A stretch of DNA of 64,000 nt, from contig CM040085.1 of the NCBI GenBank assembly GCA_022496805.1, forward strand, positions 11,499,811-11,563,810, read 5' to 3'. Both the position numbers and the translations under genes were made by a program. The notes under the pieces were generated by a model, which made no database searches, was not told the origin of the DNA, and saw only the letters and a program-made list of their open reading frames with translations. The DNA is from Pohlia nutans. Taxonomy: Eukaryota; Streptophyta; Bryopsida; Bryales; Mniaceae. Shown one piece after another: positions 22,527-35,138 of this stretch; within the stretch, counting starts at the first letter, position 1, and every line of letters begins with the position of its first letter.

Positions 22527-23308
22527 TTAAGGGTCAACCCCTAAACGTCCAACAATCCAGAAAGCGAACGATGTACAGAATTAAACACCAATTGCTCATC
22601 CGTCATTGACTTTTTGTAGAGTGGATTTTTTATTATATATTTTATGGGAAGTTAGCTTCATGCATGTGTGATCTGATTAGAAAAGGGATCTTCTGTGAAA
22701 TTTTTATGCCTCATTTCATGTTGTAGTGATTCATAAAAAATTTCAAAGATTTCAATGTAAAAGTGTTCTTAAAAAATTCAATTCATAAAATTAAGCAACC
22801 GAAAAATCTCCAAAAATCACTACACTTCGTGTATTACATTTCAACCAATTATATAAAGGTAGTCACTCCATATATAAAGGTGGATGAAACTAACAAGCAG
22901 CCTTCTTGAAGGCTACTAAATGTTATGGATAATTTGTGAAATTTTTATGCCTCATTTCATGTTGTAGTGATTCACCAAAAATTTCTAAGATCTTAGTTCA
23001 AAAAAAATCAAAAGTGTTCTTGATAAAGTCAACTCATAAAATTAAGCAACCGAAAAATCTCCAAAAATCACTACACTTCGTGTATTACATTTCAACCAAT
23101 CACAACAAATGTCATGTACAAATTGTCAATATCTTATTCGTAATCAAATTACAAAGAATTTTGAATTTCAAGTTTCAAATTTTATACAAAAATATTGGTG
23201 ACAGCAATCATAGATCTAACCTTATGGATAGAATCAAAAATTCATAATTATGTACAACTTTTATTTATATATCAAATTCAAAATATCCCTCTTAGTTACA
23301 TTTTTTAA

Positions 23309-24102
23309 CCTTTTAGTGCCCAGGGTGGTTCTGGAGAAACCAGAGTTTTTGGTGTATTTTTTCTTGAAACTCTATCTGTTCAAATTATGAATACTATTAA
23401 TAGTATTTAACCAGATAAATGTAAGCATAGCTTAATCAAACAAGTGCCGCTTAAACCTTGGTACGATCAGACCGTTGGATTGGAAGATTATAGCATGCTT
23501 TTGAACCGTATAATGCACACTCAAAAATGAGATTTTGGAGGATGTGTGACTTCAAAGTTAAATAGAATTTGGGTTTAATTTGCAAAGATAAAAGTGAAGA
23601 GGTTCAGCAATGACCTATGTCGACACCTCTTCGTTGCAATCTTTCATGTCAAGAACGGACTCACACATAATTATAAGTGATAGTGACTTACCCATATACG
23701 GTTTAGAACAAAATTTTATACGTTAAAATATGAAAGGAGTTGGTGCATTGATCAAGATCGGAATACATACACCAATGGAATATGAAGAAGAGAACACATT
23801 TCAAAAAAATAAAACAACTGAAGATAACAAACTTTCAAACACAAGAAATACCGCATAGTACATGTGATGTATTTGTAAGTATTTACTGTATTTTCAAGTA
23901 TTTGCAATATTTTCACATTTTGTTCATCGGTATTTTGATATTTGCACAACTCCAAATTGAAATTTTATTTTTTTAGAAGATGTATATTATAAGTCTCCAA
24001 CTCTGAACATGACAATTCAAAGTCCAATTGTTCGTGGATTTTCCGTTATTTGCGTTTTCGACACATTAGTGACCACAATGTGGTCTCCTAGGCACTAAAG
24101 GG
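23309..24102 (-). mobile_element. TTAA element family C, nested in family B
   Basis: Begins CCTTTTAGTGCCCAGGG after TTAA 23305-23308 and ends CTAGGCACTAAAGGG before TTAA 24103-24106. It is the reverse complement of 20225-21009 throughout. Short ORFs here do not survive comparison. Confidence 0.9.
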
Positions 24103-24585
24103 TTAAGACATTCAACCACTGCTAGCCACTCCTTTCAAACAACTAGCTCAACTTGTCTCAGGTAATAGGACGGGCCGGTTGGTTGATACAACTTTCCTGC
24201 CATGACAACTCACTAGCAGCACCAAGCCATGTGTATCACACCACTGCTCAACGAGCCCAACTGGTTTCGAACCCGGACCACATAATCGTGATACAAAGCC
24301 CTTCACCAACCAACCAAACAACTCATGACTTGGTGATATAACTTAACACTAAACATACCTTTATACAAACTAACACTCACCCATCACTACTTCGCTTCTT
24401 TTCCTTTGTTAGTGTTACTGTTACTTTGTTTTGGTTACTATAGTGTCCATCCTCAAAAGAGGAGAGTAGTATTGTTCCAATGTCCCTTTGTCCCGTGGGC
24501 ATCGGGTCATTGACATTACGAACGGACACTTTATTCACGCCGGCCCATTTCTTTGGGTTGGTGTTTCTATTCTATTAAGACATTC
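24103..24585 (-). mobile_element. 461-bp insertion with 11-bp direct repeats and a pol III B-box-like motif
   Basis: TTAAGACATTC occurs at 24103-24113 and 24575-24585, on both sides of an insertion without inverted ends. On the minus strand GGTTCGAAACC (near 24266-24276) matches the tRNA/pol III B box. About 40 nt upstream TGGTGAAGGGC could be a weak A box. This suggests a SINE-like retroelement. The tRNA-like part is not at the expected 5' end and there is no A-tail, so the class is uncertain. Confidence 0.6.
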
Positions 24586-24623
24586 TCCAAATCTAGAGAG
24601 GGGTGAGGACGTTTAGGGGTTAA

Positions 24624-25063
24624 GTTACCGCTTGCAGTTGAAGTTGGTGTAAGTCAAGCCTTGAATGTCAAGTTCGTGATGCAAAGTTTATGAAGTTTTT
24701 ACGTAGGATATGACACTCCATTTCATGGCCCACCAATTGCCACCAATTGAAAGGCAACGAAGATGTGATGTTATTTCTGTGTCACTGTTTTTTTTTGAAG
24801 CCATTCAATGAAGTGGCTTACCTTTTACTTCCACAACTTCCATACTGTCATCTTTGAGTCGTCTTCTTTGAAATTCCTGAAGGTGCCCTACTATCCAATT
24901 CGTGCAGGAAGACACATGGCATTTTCATGTTGTAATTTTCCTCAACGCCAATTTTTTTGCTCTGTCAGCCACTGTAGTAAGCTCCTCTCATATTCTTTGT
25001 TCTGAGAAAAAGTTATCAATGTGAATGGATGGGTTAGGAGGATGCTGTTCATGAAAGAGTCCA
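24624..25063. other. intergenic, nothing recognised
   Basis: No ORF with protein-like features and no repeat family. Confidence 0.3.
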
Positions 25064-25452
25064 CCACACCCATTATCGTCTTTAGTCTGACTTGGACTAA
25101 GAACGAAAACTTGGACTAATAACAAAAATTTGGACTAGTTGTGGAATTAGAAGAAAGTTCAAGTCAGAGTAATTGAAATAACTCGTAGAGATAACTAGTA
25201 ATGTAGGTATAGTGTGGCCTATACTAATCTTTTCATCCAAATTACTATGAATTCACTCTGTCAAATACGAATAAAATATTCTTAAATTACTATTTGTAGT
25301 TGTTTGAAAAAATTATAACGTAAATAATATTATTTTATTTTATATTATATCCTCGGACTAATTTGGATAGTACATACTAGAATTAGTGCGAGGATGTGTT
25401 AAAAAAATTGAACTAATTGTGGCTCTCGGACTAAATATGATTATGGGTGTAC
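25064..25452. mobile_element. possible MITE with CACACCCAT ends
   Basis: ACACCCATTATCGTCTTTAG at the left is inverted, with mismatches, at the right (ATGATTATGGGTGTA). The interior has repeated TTGGACTA motifs. No target duplication identified. Confidence 0.4.
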
Positions 25453-25583
25453 GGGTAGTAGAAACGTTGGCCACGTGGACCAAAGAAGTGTGTCCAAAAA
25501 GACCCACAAGTGGTTTTGTTTGTGATGTGGGTTCTTCTCGTGAGTTTTTTATTTGGTCTATGCGGTCATGATTTCTACTAGTG
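25453..25583. mobile_element. CACTA-type microelement, second subfamily
   Basis: The right end TTTCTACTAGTG is intact; the left end (GGGTAGTAGAAACG) has lost the first bases of CACTAG. Collinear with 58247-58379, including the GTGGACC / GGTCTATG blocks. Confidence 0.75.
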
Positions 25584-25697
25584 GATTTCTATTGTCTTTT
25601 TAGAACATGCCAATTGGTTACCAGAGAGAATGCAATATAGTCCTTATGAAGGGGTAAAGTGCACAATAATACTCTTCTCATGTTTAGAACAAGCAGC

Positions 25698-25920
25698 TAT
25701 CGTAGTTAGTTGTCAAGATCAGCAAAAAAAACAATAAATTATAAGAAGAGAACCCTAAATCTTTAGAAAACTATTTTTTCAAATTAAAAATCTATTTTTA
25801 TGATGAAGAAGAGAATCTTGAAGAATATTCACAAAATTTGATATTTGTGGAAAAGGATTTTCCTAAAAAATCTTGATTACTCGGCATGAAATGCCAACAA
25901 TGACGCCCGGGTACGATACA
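25698..25920. mobile_element. possible MITE, family N
   Basis: TATCGTAG at the left and GGTACGATA at the right are inverted; the interior resembles 21031-21212 and 48372-48570. Borders are uncertain. Confidence 0.4.
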
Positions 25921-26256
25921 ATACTAGAGGCTATGGCATATTGCTTTAGCATATTGTAGCAATGGCATTCTTCTCTAGACTCAATTTCTTCACATTTGTT
26001 GTAAATGTAGCTTTTGTCAATGCAAACATAACATTCTTAAGAAGGCACATTTTGCTACAATTGTCTACTATTGATGGCAATTTTATAAAAATACTAAAAT
26101 GTTGAAATTCACTATCGAAAAAATGCACATGGCATTTTCCTAATCTTATCTTTTCTATAACCTTGGAATTTTCTTAAGATGAACAAAAGCAAGAATAAAT
26201 GAGGCTCTTAGATAATAGTTCAAACTTTTAAGGATATTGTGGTAGAATGGTGTTAT

Positions 26257-26549
26257 GAAGCCTACTACACTTAGAGTATTACGTTTCAACCCATTACAAC
26301 AAATTTCATTCATAGATTGTAAATATTTTATTTGTAATCAAATTACAAAAGAATTTTGAATTTTAAGTTTCGAATTTTATACAAAATATCAATGATAGCA
26401 ATCATAGATCTAACCATATGGATAGAATCTAAATTTCACAATTAAATGTAAAAAAATTATTCGTACATCAAGTTTAAAATATCCCTCCTGGCTAGTTGTA
26501 TTATATAATGCATCTGTCCAGCTCTCCAAAATTGGTGATCCTTTAGGGG
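26257..26549 (+). mobile_element. TTAA element family B, right half
   Basis: Collinear with the right half of family B from the TACACTTAGAGTATTAC block on, ending GTGATCCTTTAGGGG before TTAA 26550-26553. The terminal bases are of the family A kind (ATCCTTTAGGGG), so the tip may be recombined. The left half is missing. Confidence 0.75.
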
Positions 26550-26553
26550 TTAA

Positions 26554-28640
26554 AGAATTGTTATAGTGTTCTCAAGGACATTACTATCTATGTATTAAAA
26601 AAATCACTTGCAAACAAATATAGGATGATTTTATTTCTTTTCAACTAAAAAGTATAAAAGTTATCTTTGAAAAATAAAGATCTAAAATTTTATTTGAAGA
26701 ATATATTAGATTGTTCAAAAATCTTATTACATATCAAGAAAATCCATATTACTCATAGCCTCTAAAGGTTTATTCTTTTTTGAAAATGACATCATAAATT
26801 TACTCTAAATAATGCAACAAAGATAATGCTACCCTAGATGCTACCTAAAGTTTTTACTAAATCAATCAAATATCAATTACACAATTATAATTATCATGGC
26901 TTTACCTTTTTTTGGATGTAAACCATAGAGGAATTTACAATCTAAAGAATCTTTACCACATCTAATAAGACTAGGAATGATAATAATAATGCATTTATTT
27001 AAAAAAGAAACAAAATAAATTAAATATAAAATTGTACTAACCAAACAACAACCAAGTAAAAGAAATTTTTTTAATATTTGGCTCAATGATATACCATCTA
27101 TAATAAAATGAATCATCAATGGAATCAATTACATATCAAAATCATTAATTGCAGAACATTTCTTCTTAATTTTAAATTAAATTTAGCTTTAATTTTAAAA
27201 ATTATAATTACTAATACCCTAAATTTTAGACTATAAGTAAAAGTGTTAGTTGCAATTAATTCAAAAAATGTTATTTTGTAGAATTTGTAAAAAAAAATAG
27301 AGATTATTATTAGTGTTCAATATGCTAGTATAATAAATACCATACAATATTGTAAAGAATAATTATTTTATAAATTGGTTTTTTTAAAAAGTGAATCCTA
27401 ATAGTAGAAAAGTTTTCTACTTCGTTTAAAAAATGTTTTATATGTTTCCAAATGCATTCACACTCAATTTGAATTGAATCTGGTGTCGTTGAAAAGAAGA
27501 CAAGATTTTCTACATTTTTCTTTTTCTACATGTTTTTGTATATATGAGATGAAAAAAAATCCATCCAAAAATAGTAGTCAAATTTCAATTGCAAGCGGGA
27601 TCTAGTTGTTTATAAGACTCTATATGATTGTTTTGTTTCTAAATTTATCCTAATTTTCAAATCTCAAACATACTCAGCCATCACACTACTCTTCACAATT
27701 TTACATGTGATTTTTATAAAGCACTCTTGTTCTCACCAAAAATCAAGTATTTAAGGGTGAAAATCTACATGTAAACAAACTGACAAACGCTAATTATTTT
27801 TGTTGTAACCTCAACAAATTGCAATAAACATATAAAAAATCATTTTTTTCTATATTATGTTGTATTTTTTAATTTAGGAGACTCATAGATGTCCAATCAC
27901 TATTTTTATTTTTTTTCAAAATATATTTCATGTTATTGCCTAAATATGTAGTTCATGCCTAAAACCACCAAATCGTCAACAAATTTGAAGTTATTGCAAG
28001 GATTCTACAATCAACATCCCATTTCCGGGTCGTTCACATGTAAAAGATTAAAATAGGGATTGTATTCACATTATTCAATAACACTAAACAAGCTACACTA
28101 TGTATTCCACATAGTATGGGTAACGTTATTGGCAACAATTTGAAAACCCCTATATAAACATGGACCACTTCAAATAAGAAATCTACATTGTTTAAGCTAC
28201 TTTAAACACCAACACTATTTTATATATTATGTAAAGACAAATCCTTGTAAACTTAACAACACTATAATTAATAAAACATGAACTCACATTAATTTTTTTA
28301 AAACCCACATTATTTTAAATTTTAAATATTAATAGTGTGGACTCTTCTGATTAAGTATTATATTTGATAACCCACACTCTATAGGATAAGTAGTGTACAC
28401 TCCAAATTCATTATAAATGATCATTCTCCAAGATCGCATTCCAATATCAGATGCAAAGAATACTTGGTATTATATACACATGTGATTGGACACTTTCCAC
28501 CTACCAAGTGCTAAAGTCATATATGTTGGGTTATCAAAGGATTGATATAAAAGAGTTCTATGTATACCCTCTTTGCTAAGGACCTTGGAATGGGGTTCAA
28601 AACCAATGGGGTTCAAAACCAATTGACTCGTGATTCATGA
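26554..28640. other. long AT-rich stretch without recognised features
   Basis: Very AT-rich. An 83-codon minus-strand frame (26877-27128) and others lack protein-like composition or motifs. A short direct duplication (GGGGTTCAAAACCAA) lies near 28594-28621. Nothing else supported. Confidence 0.35.
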
Positions 28641-28659
28641 TGCAACCAAAAAAATTGGT

Positions 28660-29250
28660 GAATTCATGCCACAATCTTATATGATTTTGGGAGTGGCTAC
28701 TTTTACACTAGAAAAGATGGGCAAAAAAGTGGATGAAATCTCCAAATCTTCTTTAAAAAAATACTAAAATTGTCACTATTTGGATGAAATTTCCTTATAA
28801 TAGACAATTTTATGAATGAACATATGTACATGTATAGATAGATCATTCTTTCTATCCATTTTTTTCCTTATCTGACTACATTCCAAGTATCACTCTACCA
28901 ACAAAAAAAATAAAAAATAAAAAAATCATGGTGGTTCCAAAAGTTGATCTTCATAAACAAGCAACCCATAATCCATAAGTGCAACTAGATTTTCTTGGTC
29001 AAATTTTCGCCAAAATCTTACTTGATTTTGGGAGAGGCTACTTTTACAGTAAAAAAGAATGGAGATGAAATCGCCAAAGTCTTCTCTAAAATTACCGCTA
29101 TTTGAATGAAAATCCCTTATAATAGATAATTTAATGAATGAATGAGCATATATAGATGGATGATTCTATCCATTTTTTGCCCAACCAAAATAAAATAAAA
29201 TAAAATTGGGTGTCACGGTGGTTCCAAGAGTTGATCAGTCTTCTTGGGCA
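28660..29250. repeat. two-copy diverged tandem repeat
   Basis: 28660-28960 and about 29012-29250 share blocks in the same order (GATTTTGGGAG, GGCTACTTTTACA, TCTCTAAA, ATGGTGGTTCC). The copies differ by many substitutions and length changes. Confidence 0.7.
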
Positions 29251-29628
29251 AGCAAACCCACTCATGACCCAAGAGAAAAAATAATAATATGCAAAATGGA
29301 AAGAGGACAGAGTTTTGGTAGCTTGAGTGAATAGATTAGGCGGAAGGGTGCCACGTGTCAGGAGAGCAGCCATTCTTGATCCAACTGAAAATATCAAACA
29401 ATAATCCCTTTCCCTTCTTGATTCTCGTTATTATGTAATGCCAATCATTGCCATCAGTACCCAAAGGCCCAGAGAATGAATGAAAAAAGTTCAATTCCCA
29501 GCGAGGCTCTCTCAGTCTCTCTGCCCTGCCCGAAGCTGCCACGAAGTTGCTCCCTCTTGCAATTAGAGCCCTACATTTACTAACAACAGAATGACCCCAT
29601 TTTATAATAGTCAACTCTAGCATCTTCC
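29251..29628 (-). other. possible isolated 5' exon encoding a presequence-like peptide
   Basis: On the minus strand ATG at 29373 opens MAALLTRGTLPPNLFTQATK, which is Arg/Thr/Leu-rich without acidic residues, as in mitochondrial presequences. The region is GC-richer and carries CACGTGTC. No downstream exon was found. It may be a captured gene fragment or chance. Confidence 0.25.
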
Positions 29629-29632
29629 TTAA

Positions 29633-30175
29633 CCCTGTAACGTCCCCATTCAACACTGTTTTAAAAGATTCGTTCTAAAATGTTTGATGAAAAACAAAAA
29701 TGGAGTCCGGATGGGGTGGTGTTGTATTTCTATTTCCTTTGCAATGGAATTCGTTTTATTTGTGTCAAAAAACAAAAAAAACAAAAAGTGGAGTTCATGT
29801 ACAAATCAAAGTTGTAAATGTCATCTGTATGGTTCGATTCATCGTGTTTTTTTATTAATATATTTAAATTAATTTCCAAGGTTTTATGTTGAAATTCAAT
29901 TAAAAATCTCAAATTGACATAACAAAATTTAAAAACGTTGTATTGAAATTGGAATAACATGCACTACGAGATGGTATGGTTTCCATTATTTGATTCTACT
30001 TGTTTTGGAAAATCATGTTTCAGGTTTCACTTTTTGAACTAAATGAATGAAAGTTGACATAAACCAATTGTGTTGTTTTTTCGGAAAATCACAATATCTT
30101 ATTTTGAAGATCCATTCTATACTAATGATAGTCAACTAGCACAAGAACCAAGAGAAATTTGGATGGATAGATATT
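29633..30175 (+). mobile_element. TTAA element family G, right end decayed
   Basis: Begins CCCTGTAACGTCCCC after TTAA 29629-29632 and follows the G copy at 19627-20162 up to the ATTTGGATGGAT block. The right end is replaced by unrelated sequence, so the end is approximate. Confidence 0.8.
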
Positions 30176-30184
30176 AAGAGTAAA

Positions 30185-30404
30185 AAAACCCAAGACAAGG
30201 AAGGTTGTAGTTCCAGTCTACTTACCCCCATCCCTCTTAGCTAGCCTCATGTATTTTGAGGAGATCCTATGTGATCTTCTTTTTGTGCAATGTTCTTCAT
30301 TGATTCTAGTAATATAAAATTTGGCTTCATCTAAATTATATTTTTCACAAAATGATTAATTGAATTTGACATTTTAAAACCATGAATCCTTGGTCCTTTA
30401 AGGG
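30185..30404 (-). mobile_element. TTAA element family A, left end missing
   Basis: Collinear with reversed family A from the GTGCAATGTTCTTCATTG block to CTTGGTCCTTTAAGGG, followed by TTAA 30405-30408. The left terminus cannot be found next to the G element. Confidence 0.75.
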
Positions 30405-30491
30405 TTAAATGATTCATTTCAACTTTTATTAGTATGAAAGTGATTTGTTTTTAAAAACAAAAATGATGAATCTATTGTTGAATCCCTTTAA

Positions 30492-31250
30492 CCTCTAAAT
30501 GCTCAAACGACCATTTTTTGGTCGCTGCCCGAATCTAACGGGCTGCTCAAAACAAAACAAAATTGAAAAAATAAGAAACATTTTAAAATACTAGAGTTAT
30601 CCTTAAAGTCATCTTGTATTTGAATTAGATACCATGACGGCTAAACTAGTTTTCCATGAGTTTGAAGATCACCAAGCTCTTACACACCTAATATTGAAAG
30701 CCCACCATGCTCTTCCATACCCTTTAACTATTTGGGGTGAACAAATAAGAGTATATTAAAGCAAAATTCACGGTATCTAATTCAAACACAAGGTGATTTT
30801 AAGGATAACTGTACTACATCAAGTCTACTTTCCAACGCAATTTGAATTATGTCAATTGGTGGTAAACTCCACCCGAGAGAATTTTTCACAGTGGATCACC
30901 TCAACATTATTTTAATGTTATAAAATTTTCTATTTGGGGAAAGTAATGATGTTCCTGCCATCATTTCTTTTGCTTTTTGAAATTTACAATAGATAGACCA
31001 ATTTTAACCAATCATGCTAAATTTTAAACTCTAAAAGTGAAAATTGTAATTTATACAAATTTCCAAAGGTCAATACTTCTAAATTCATTTAAAAAATATC
31101 TAAAGTTATTTTTGGAAGTTTGACCATCCGGATAATTTTTAGAGATGATGTCCTACATATTGTTTATTGAACCAAACTTCATCAAACATATGGAAGGCAC
31201 ATACTATAATACATCTATGTTTTGTCGAATACCCCTCGGGCTTTAAGGGA
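30492..31250 (+). mobile_element. TTAA element family E, longest copy
   Basis: Starts CTCTAAATGCTC after TTAA 30488-30491 and ends TCGGGCTTTAAGGGA before TTAA 31251-31254. It has an extra internal block (about 30600-30780) absent from the other two copies and an empty TTAA (31004-31007) where the copy at 5571 carries family B. Confidence 0.88.
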
Positions 31251-31254
31251 TTAA

Positions 31255-32055
31255 TCCCTAACCATCCTGGCGTTCATATTTTGGACGTTTTTTTAGTTAC
31301 TTTCACTACAAAGAGCTGTAACTTTTGCATGCAGTGTTCGATTTCAATGAAATTTTGGAAAAACCTGCCTCGTGATGTCTGGTTTGAGTGGTAAATATTT
31401 TAGATCAATTCAAAATATATTGAATTTTTGGGAATCATTTGAAAGTAGGGGTCTTTTTTTTTAGATAGTTTCTATGCATTTTGATGGCTGCAACTTCGGG
31501 GGAATGTATCTTCAATCTTCATCCAATGTTTGTTTTCAATAAAAAAAACTATTAGATTTCCCTTGAAGTCTAGTTATCATGGTACATTTTTCATGTCAAT
31601 TCATGTTGTTCTGAATGTTTGGAAGTCGTTTTAGTGCATAGTTCTATTTTGGACACTTTTTGCTTTTTGAGCCAAATGGATCACTTTTTGGGCTACTTTT
31701 TGACATTGCAAGGCCATTTTAGGGCACATCAAATTTTTTGATGAGTTTTTTTTGTACCAATATGTTTAATGATGATTTTGAACCACATCATAGTTTTATT
31801 TTTTTTCATTTGAGTAGTTTTGAAATTGAATATTACCTCTAATGTGTTGCTAGGAAAATTTCAACATTCTTTCTTAACACTAAAACATTATGATCTTGCA
31901 ATCTATGTAGCCAAATGACTCCAAATTTGATCCTCATCATCTATAACATGTATACAATAAGATTGTACAATTGAGATTTTTATACCTCACTTATATTTAG
32001 ACCTATAACACATCAAAAGCAATGATAGCCCAAAAATGCTAGGAATGCTTAGGGG
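31255..32055. mobile_element. TTAA element family I
   Basis: 801 bp, TCCCTAACCATCC at the left and GGAATGCTTAGGGG at the right, sharing TTAA 31251-31254 with family E and followed by TTAA 32056-32059. Interior single-copy here; it contains repeated TTTTTGG-type blocks and no convincing ORF. Confidence 0.8.
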
Positions 32056-32212
32056 TTAAAGAAAGTGTTCATTTCAAGACTTCAATTGAATTATTTGGAA
32101 ACTTTCAAGAGGAATCTTTTAGTATGTCATTGAAAAAAACAAAAGTTTGTTCTACAATATCGAATGGTGTAGATGTATTTAGAATATTACTATTATTAAA
32201 TATTGAGGTTTA

Positions 32213-32761
32213 ACCCTAAACGTCCTCACCCCTCTCCAGATTTGGAGAATTTCAAAGATGTCTAATAAAATTTAACTAAGAGGGATTTTTGAACTTGATA
32301 TATGAATAAAAGTTGTACATTATGAATTTTTGATTCTATCCATCGGGTTAGATCTATGATTGTTGTCACCAATATTTTTGTTTAAAATTTAAAATTTAAA
32401 ATTCTTTTGTAATTTGATTACCAATAAGATACTGACAATTTGCACATGGAATTTGTTGTGATTGGTTGAAATGTAATACTCTAAAGGTACTGATTTTCGG
32501 AGACTTTTTGGTTGCTTAACTTTATGAGTTTATTTTTTTTAAGAGCACTTTTACACTAAAATCTTCGAAATTTTGGATGAATCACTACAACATGAAATGA
32601 GGCACAAAAATTTCACAAATCATCCCCTGTCTAATCAGATCACACAATCCTGAAGCTAATTTCCCATAAAATATATAGTAAAAAATCCACAATGCAAAAA
32701 GTCCAAAACTATGTTTGATTCTGGACATCGTCCACTTTCTGGACGGTTGGACGTTTAGGGG
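32213..32761 (-). mobile_element. TTAA element family B
   Basis: Starts CCCTAAACGTCCTC after TTAA 32209-32212 and ends GGACGTTTAGGGG before TTAA 32762-32765. Collinear with the reverse complement of 22538 onward. Confidence 0.9.
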
Positions 32762-32765
32762 TTAA

Positions 32766-33331
32766 CCCCTAAAGGACCAAGGCTGATTTTTCAAGTTCGG
32801 TCAGCTCAGTATGGAATGAGTATTGATCCTCAATTATTGAGATTTTTTGTGGTGATTCTACTCTTTGTAACGAAGTTAGGATGGTAATTTGCGTACATAG
32901 ATGATGTATAGATCAAAAGATACAATCATGCAAAGGTGAAAAACCTAATTGCGGGCAACTCATGAAATTTTTCATACAATGAGCTACGCATCTAAACTTT
33001 TGTACACACTAAGCTAATGCCCCCATCTACACAACTGCCAAATTCATTTTACCAAATCTCATACTAAACTTTGCATTTTGGGCATTTTTAGAAAGTTTCA
33101 AACTTGGGCAACAAGCCAAAAAAAAAAGTGCAACCAACTTTGAAGCTTATAATCTTACTATTGAAGAACCCTGAACGGTTTAAATTTTTTAGGTTGTAAT
33201 AAATTCAAGTTGATTGAAGTATCCTACAGTTAGATTGGTCAAAAAGGTTTTAGATCAAAACTATTTGTCTTTTTATGAGAAGGGATACTTTGGAGTGTTT
33301 GGAGAGAAACATAGTTGTGGTCCTTTAGGGG
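32766..33331 (+). mobile_element. TTAA element family D, full length
   Basis: 566 bp from CCCCTAAAGGACCAAGG to GTGGTCCTTTAGGGG, sharing TTAA 32762-32765 with the preceding B and followed by TTAA 33332-33335. Ends equal those of family A, interior unrelated to it; same interior as 426-929. Confidence 0.9.
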
Positions 33332-33582
33332 TTAAAGTGTATGTTCTATTTTAAGTTTTGGTAGTAAAGAGTGAAAAGGATAAAATACAAAGCAAGGTTT
33401 TTTTGGATCCAAGGAATAAAACAAAAAGATGGAGATGGGGCGACAACCCACAACACTAATCTATGATGAAGTAGCTATTAATAAATAATTATTTCGGAAT
33501 TTAACAATCCTTTAGTGCATGACAAAAAATTAAAAAAATCACTTTGTATAGTCAATCATAGTAATCTTCAAATCATACTTTT

Positions 33583-33588
<6 letters not shown>

Positions 33589-33644
<56 letters not shown>

Positions 33645-33654
33645 TATATAATAT
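33589..33654. repeat. (TA)n microsatellite
   Basis: Nearly pure alternating TA, interrupted once by C. The tyrosine/isoleucine-rich frame across it is an artefact of the repeat. Confidence 0.97.
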
Positions 33655-34995
33655 GAAAATAATTATTAATTGGAAAATTCATCTATGGATTGAAATAAAT
33701 AGAATTGGGAGTTCTTTGTTGATTCATCCGCAAACAAGTGTGGAAAATTCCAAAGTACCATTTGGAGATCTCAACCAATGGTCGGGAAGATTTTGAGGAA
33801 TGTCGGTAATTTTCCTCCATTGTCAACATTCAACCGGTTTTCACATGGCTACTTTGGTTTTTGTCTTTGTTTATAACTATAAATAGAAATATTCTAAAAA
33901 TTTAAAAGGGTAGTTACATAAGGTTCTTTAGTGATTAGTGGAATCCACCCTTTTTCAGCACTAGTACTGTAGTCTAACCTTTAACATTAAGTACAATGTC
34001 TCACCACCCAATCTTTAGCTAAAGATGATGTGAACCTACCCATAATTCCGAGTCTACTACAATGATTCGGGAATAGTAGCCAAGATTCTGAGATTAAACA
34101 ATAGAAGGGCTAGAAAGAACCTTGTGTAGCACGTGATTTCAAATTTGAATCGGTTTTTTGAATGATTGAACTAGTTCACTTGAAACTAACCGCCGATTCT
34201 TCCCGAATGCTGATCCCAATCAGCGATCGTTTTTTCAATTTTCCCAATGTAGCCATCTTTTTTCACGATACTTTGGTATTACCATGATGATACCTAGGTA
34301 ATACCTAAGCAAAATTTGGCTACTCACCTAACTTTTGCCTAAGCATTTCACTATTTTTCAATTCATATTTTCAAAAATCCTCCATTAAATTAGCCATTGT
34401 ATTTCAAATGTAACAATTGGGCTATTTTTAGCTGAAAATTAATCACTGATCCCAACATTCGATGAAATGGCCAAATTAGAAAAAAAATTGTCAGAAAATT
34501 CAGAATGACAAGATCTATCAGGACTCTGCCACGGTTTTGATAGTTCACTTTGATGCTCGAAATGCTGTACAAATTGTAAAATGATCGATTTGTCATCCAT
34601 CGTCACCAGGGCCATGTCAACTGCATTAGATGGATGATGGCATGGCATTAACTTATTCTGTGTCAGGAGAACGATGAGGCACCAGTCCGAATTCCAAAAC
34701 TCTGCACCCCCCTTTCAATGATTTTCCATGCAGTTGCTCACCTGATTGTCCAAGTCAACAGTTTGGACTCAACTACCCGTAGTCCGTCACATTTCTTCCC
34801 ACTGCTTTTCTTTCCCCCCCTTTTTTTTCCCTTTTACGCAAGAGACTGACCCCGTTAACCAATTTATGTTGCCATTTTTTCAGTCGGCTAAGTAACTGCC
34901 ATGGCTGCACCCGTTATATACCAAACTCAAATGCGAGGTTAGCTTGAGTTACAGTTTCTTGTTTGGTAACAGACCAAGCTCAAAGCAGTTATAGA
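33655..34995. other. intergenic, nothing recognised
   Basis: No gene or repeat supported. Minus-strand frames near 34390-34648 lack recognisable motifs. A poly-pyrimidine tract lies at 34800-34835. Confidence 0.3.
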
Positions 34996-35138
34996 ATCAC
35001 CATATACTGTGGCCCACGGTATTTAATAGAGGTTTTACTAATAATAATATTTTCTAAAATTCATCCAATTTGGATGAAACTTGGTTCAAATGGATGAATG
35101 TACCCATGCCATTCACCCACCAACAGTAATTCAGTGTA
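34996..35138. mobile_element. MITE-like fragment related to 60498-60624
   Basis: The AATCACCATATACTGTGGCC block, the GAGGTTTTACTAATAAT block and the CATTCACCCACC block occur in the same order in both places. The right end is degraded here. Confidence 0.55.

Larger units (their letters stand above)
22538..24619 (+). mobile_element. TTAA element family B, interrupted twice
   Basis: Starts CCCCTAAACGTCC after TCAA 22534-22537 and ends GGACGTTTAGGGG before TTAA 24620-24623. A family C element (23309-24102) and a 461-bp non-TIR insertion (24114-24574) split it. It also carries an internal partial duplication: 22690-22845 and 22930-23098 share private variants such as CACTTCGTGTATTAC. Confidence 0.85.

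Noticed and set aside
26877..27128. 83-codon hydrophobic minus-strand frame as an organelle-derived gene
   Set aside because: The AT-rich sequence yields Ile/Leu-rich frames by chance; I recognised no organellar protein.
33515..33796. 93-codon frame with a Tyr/Ile repeat
   Set aside because: It is caused by the (TA)n microsatellite.
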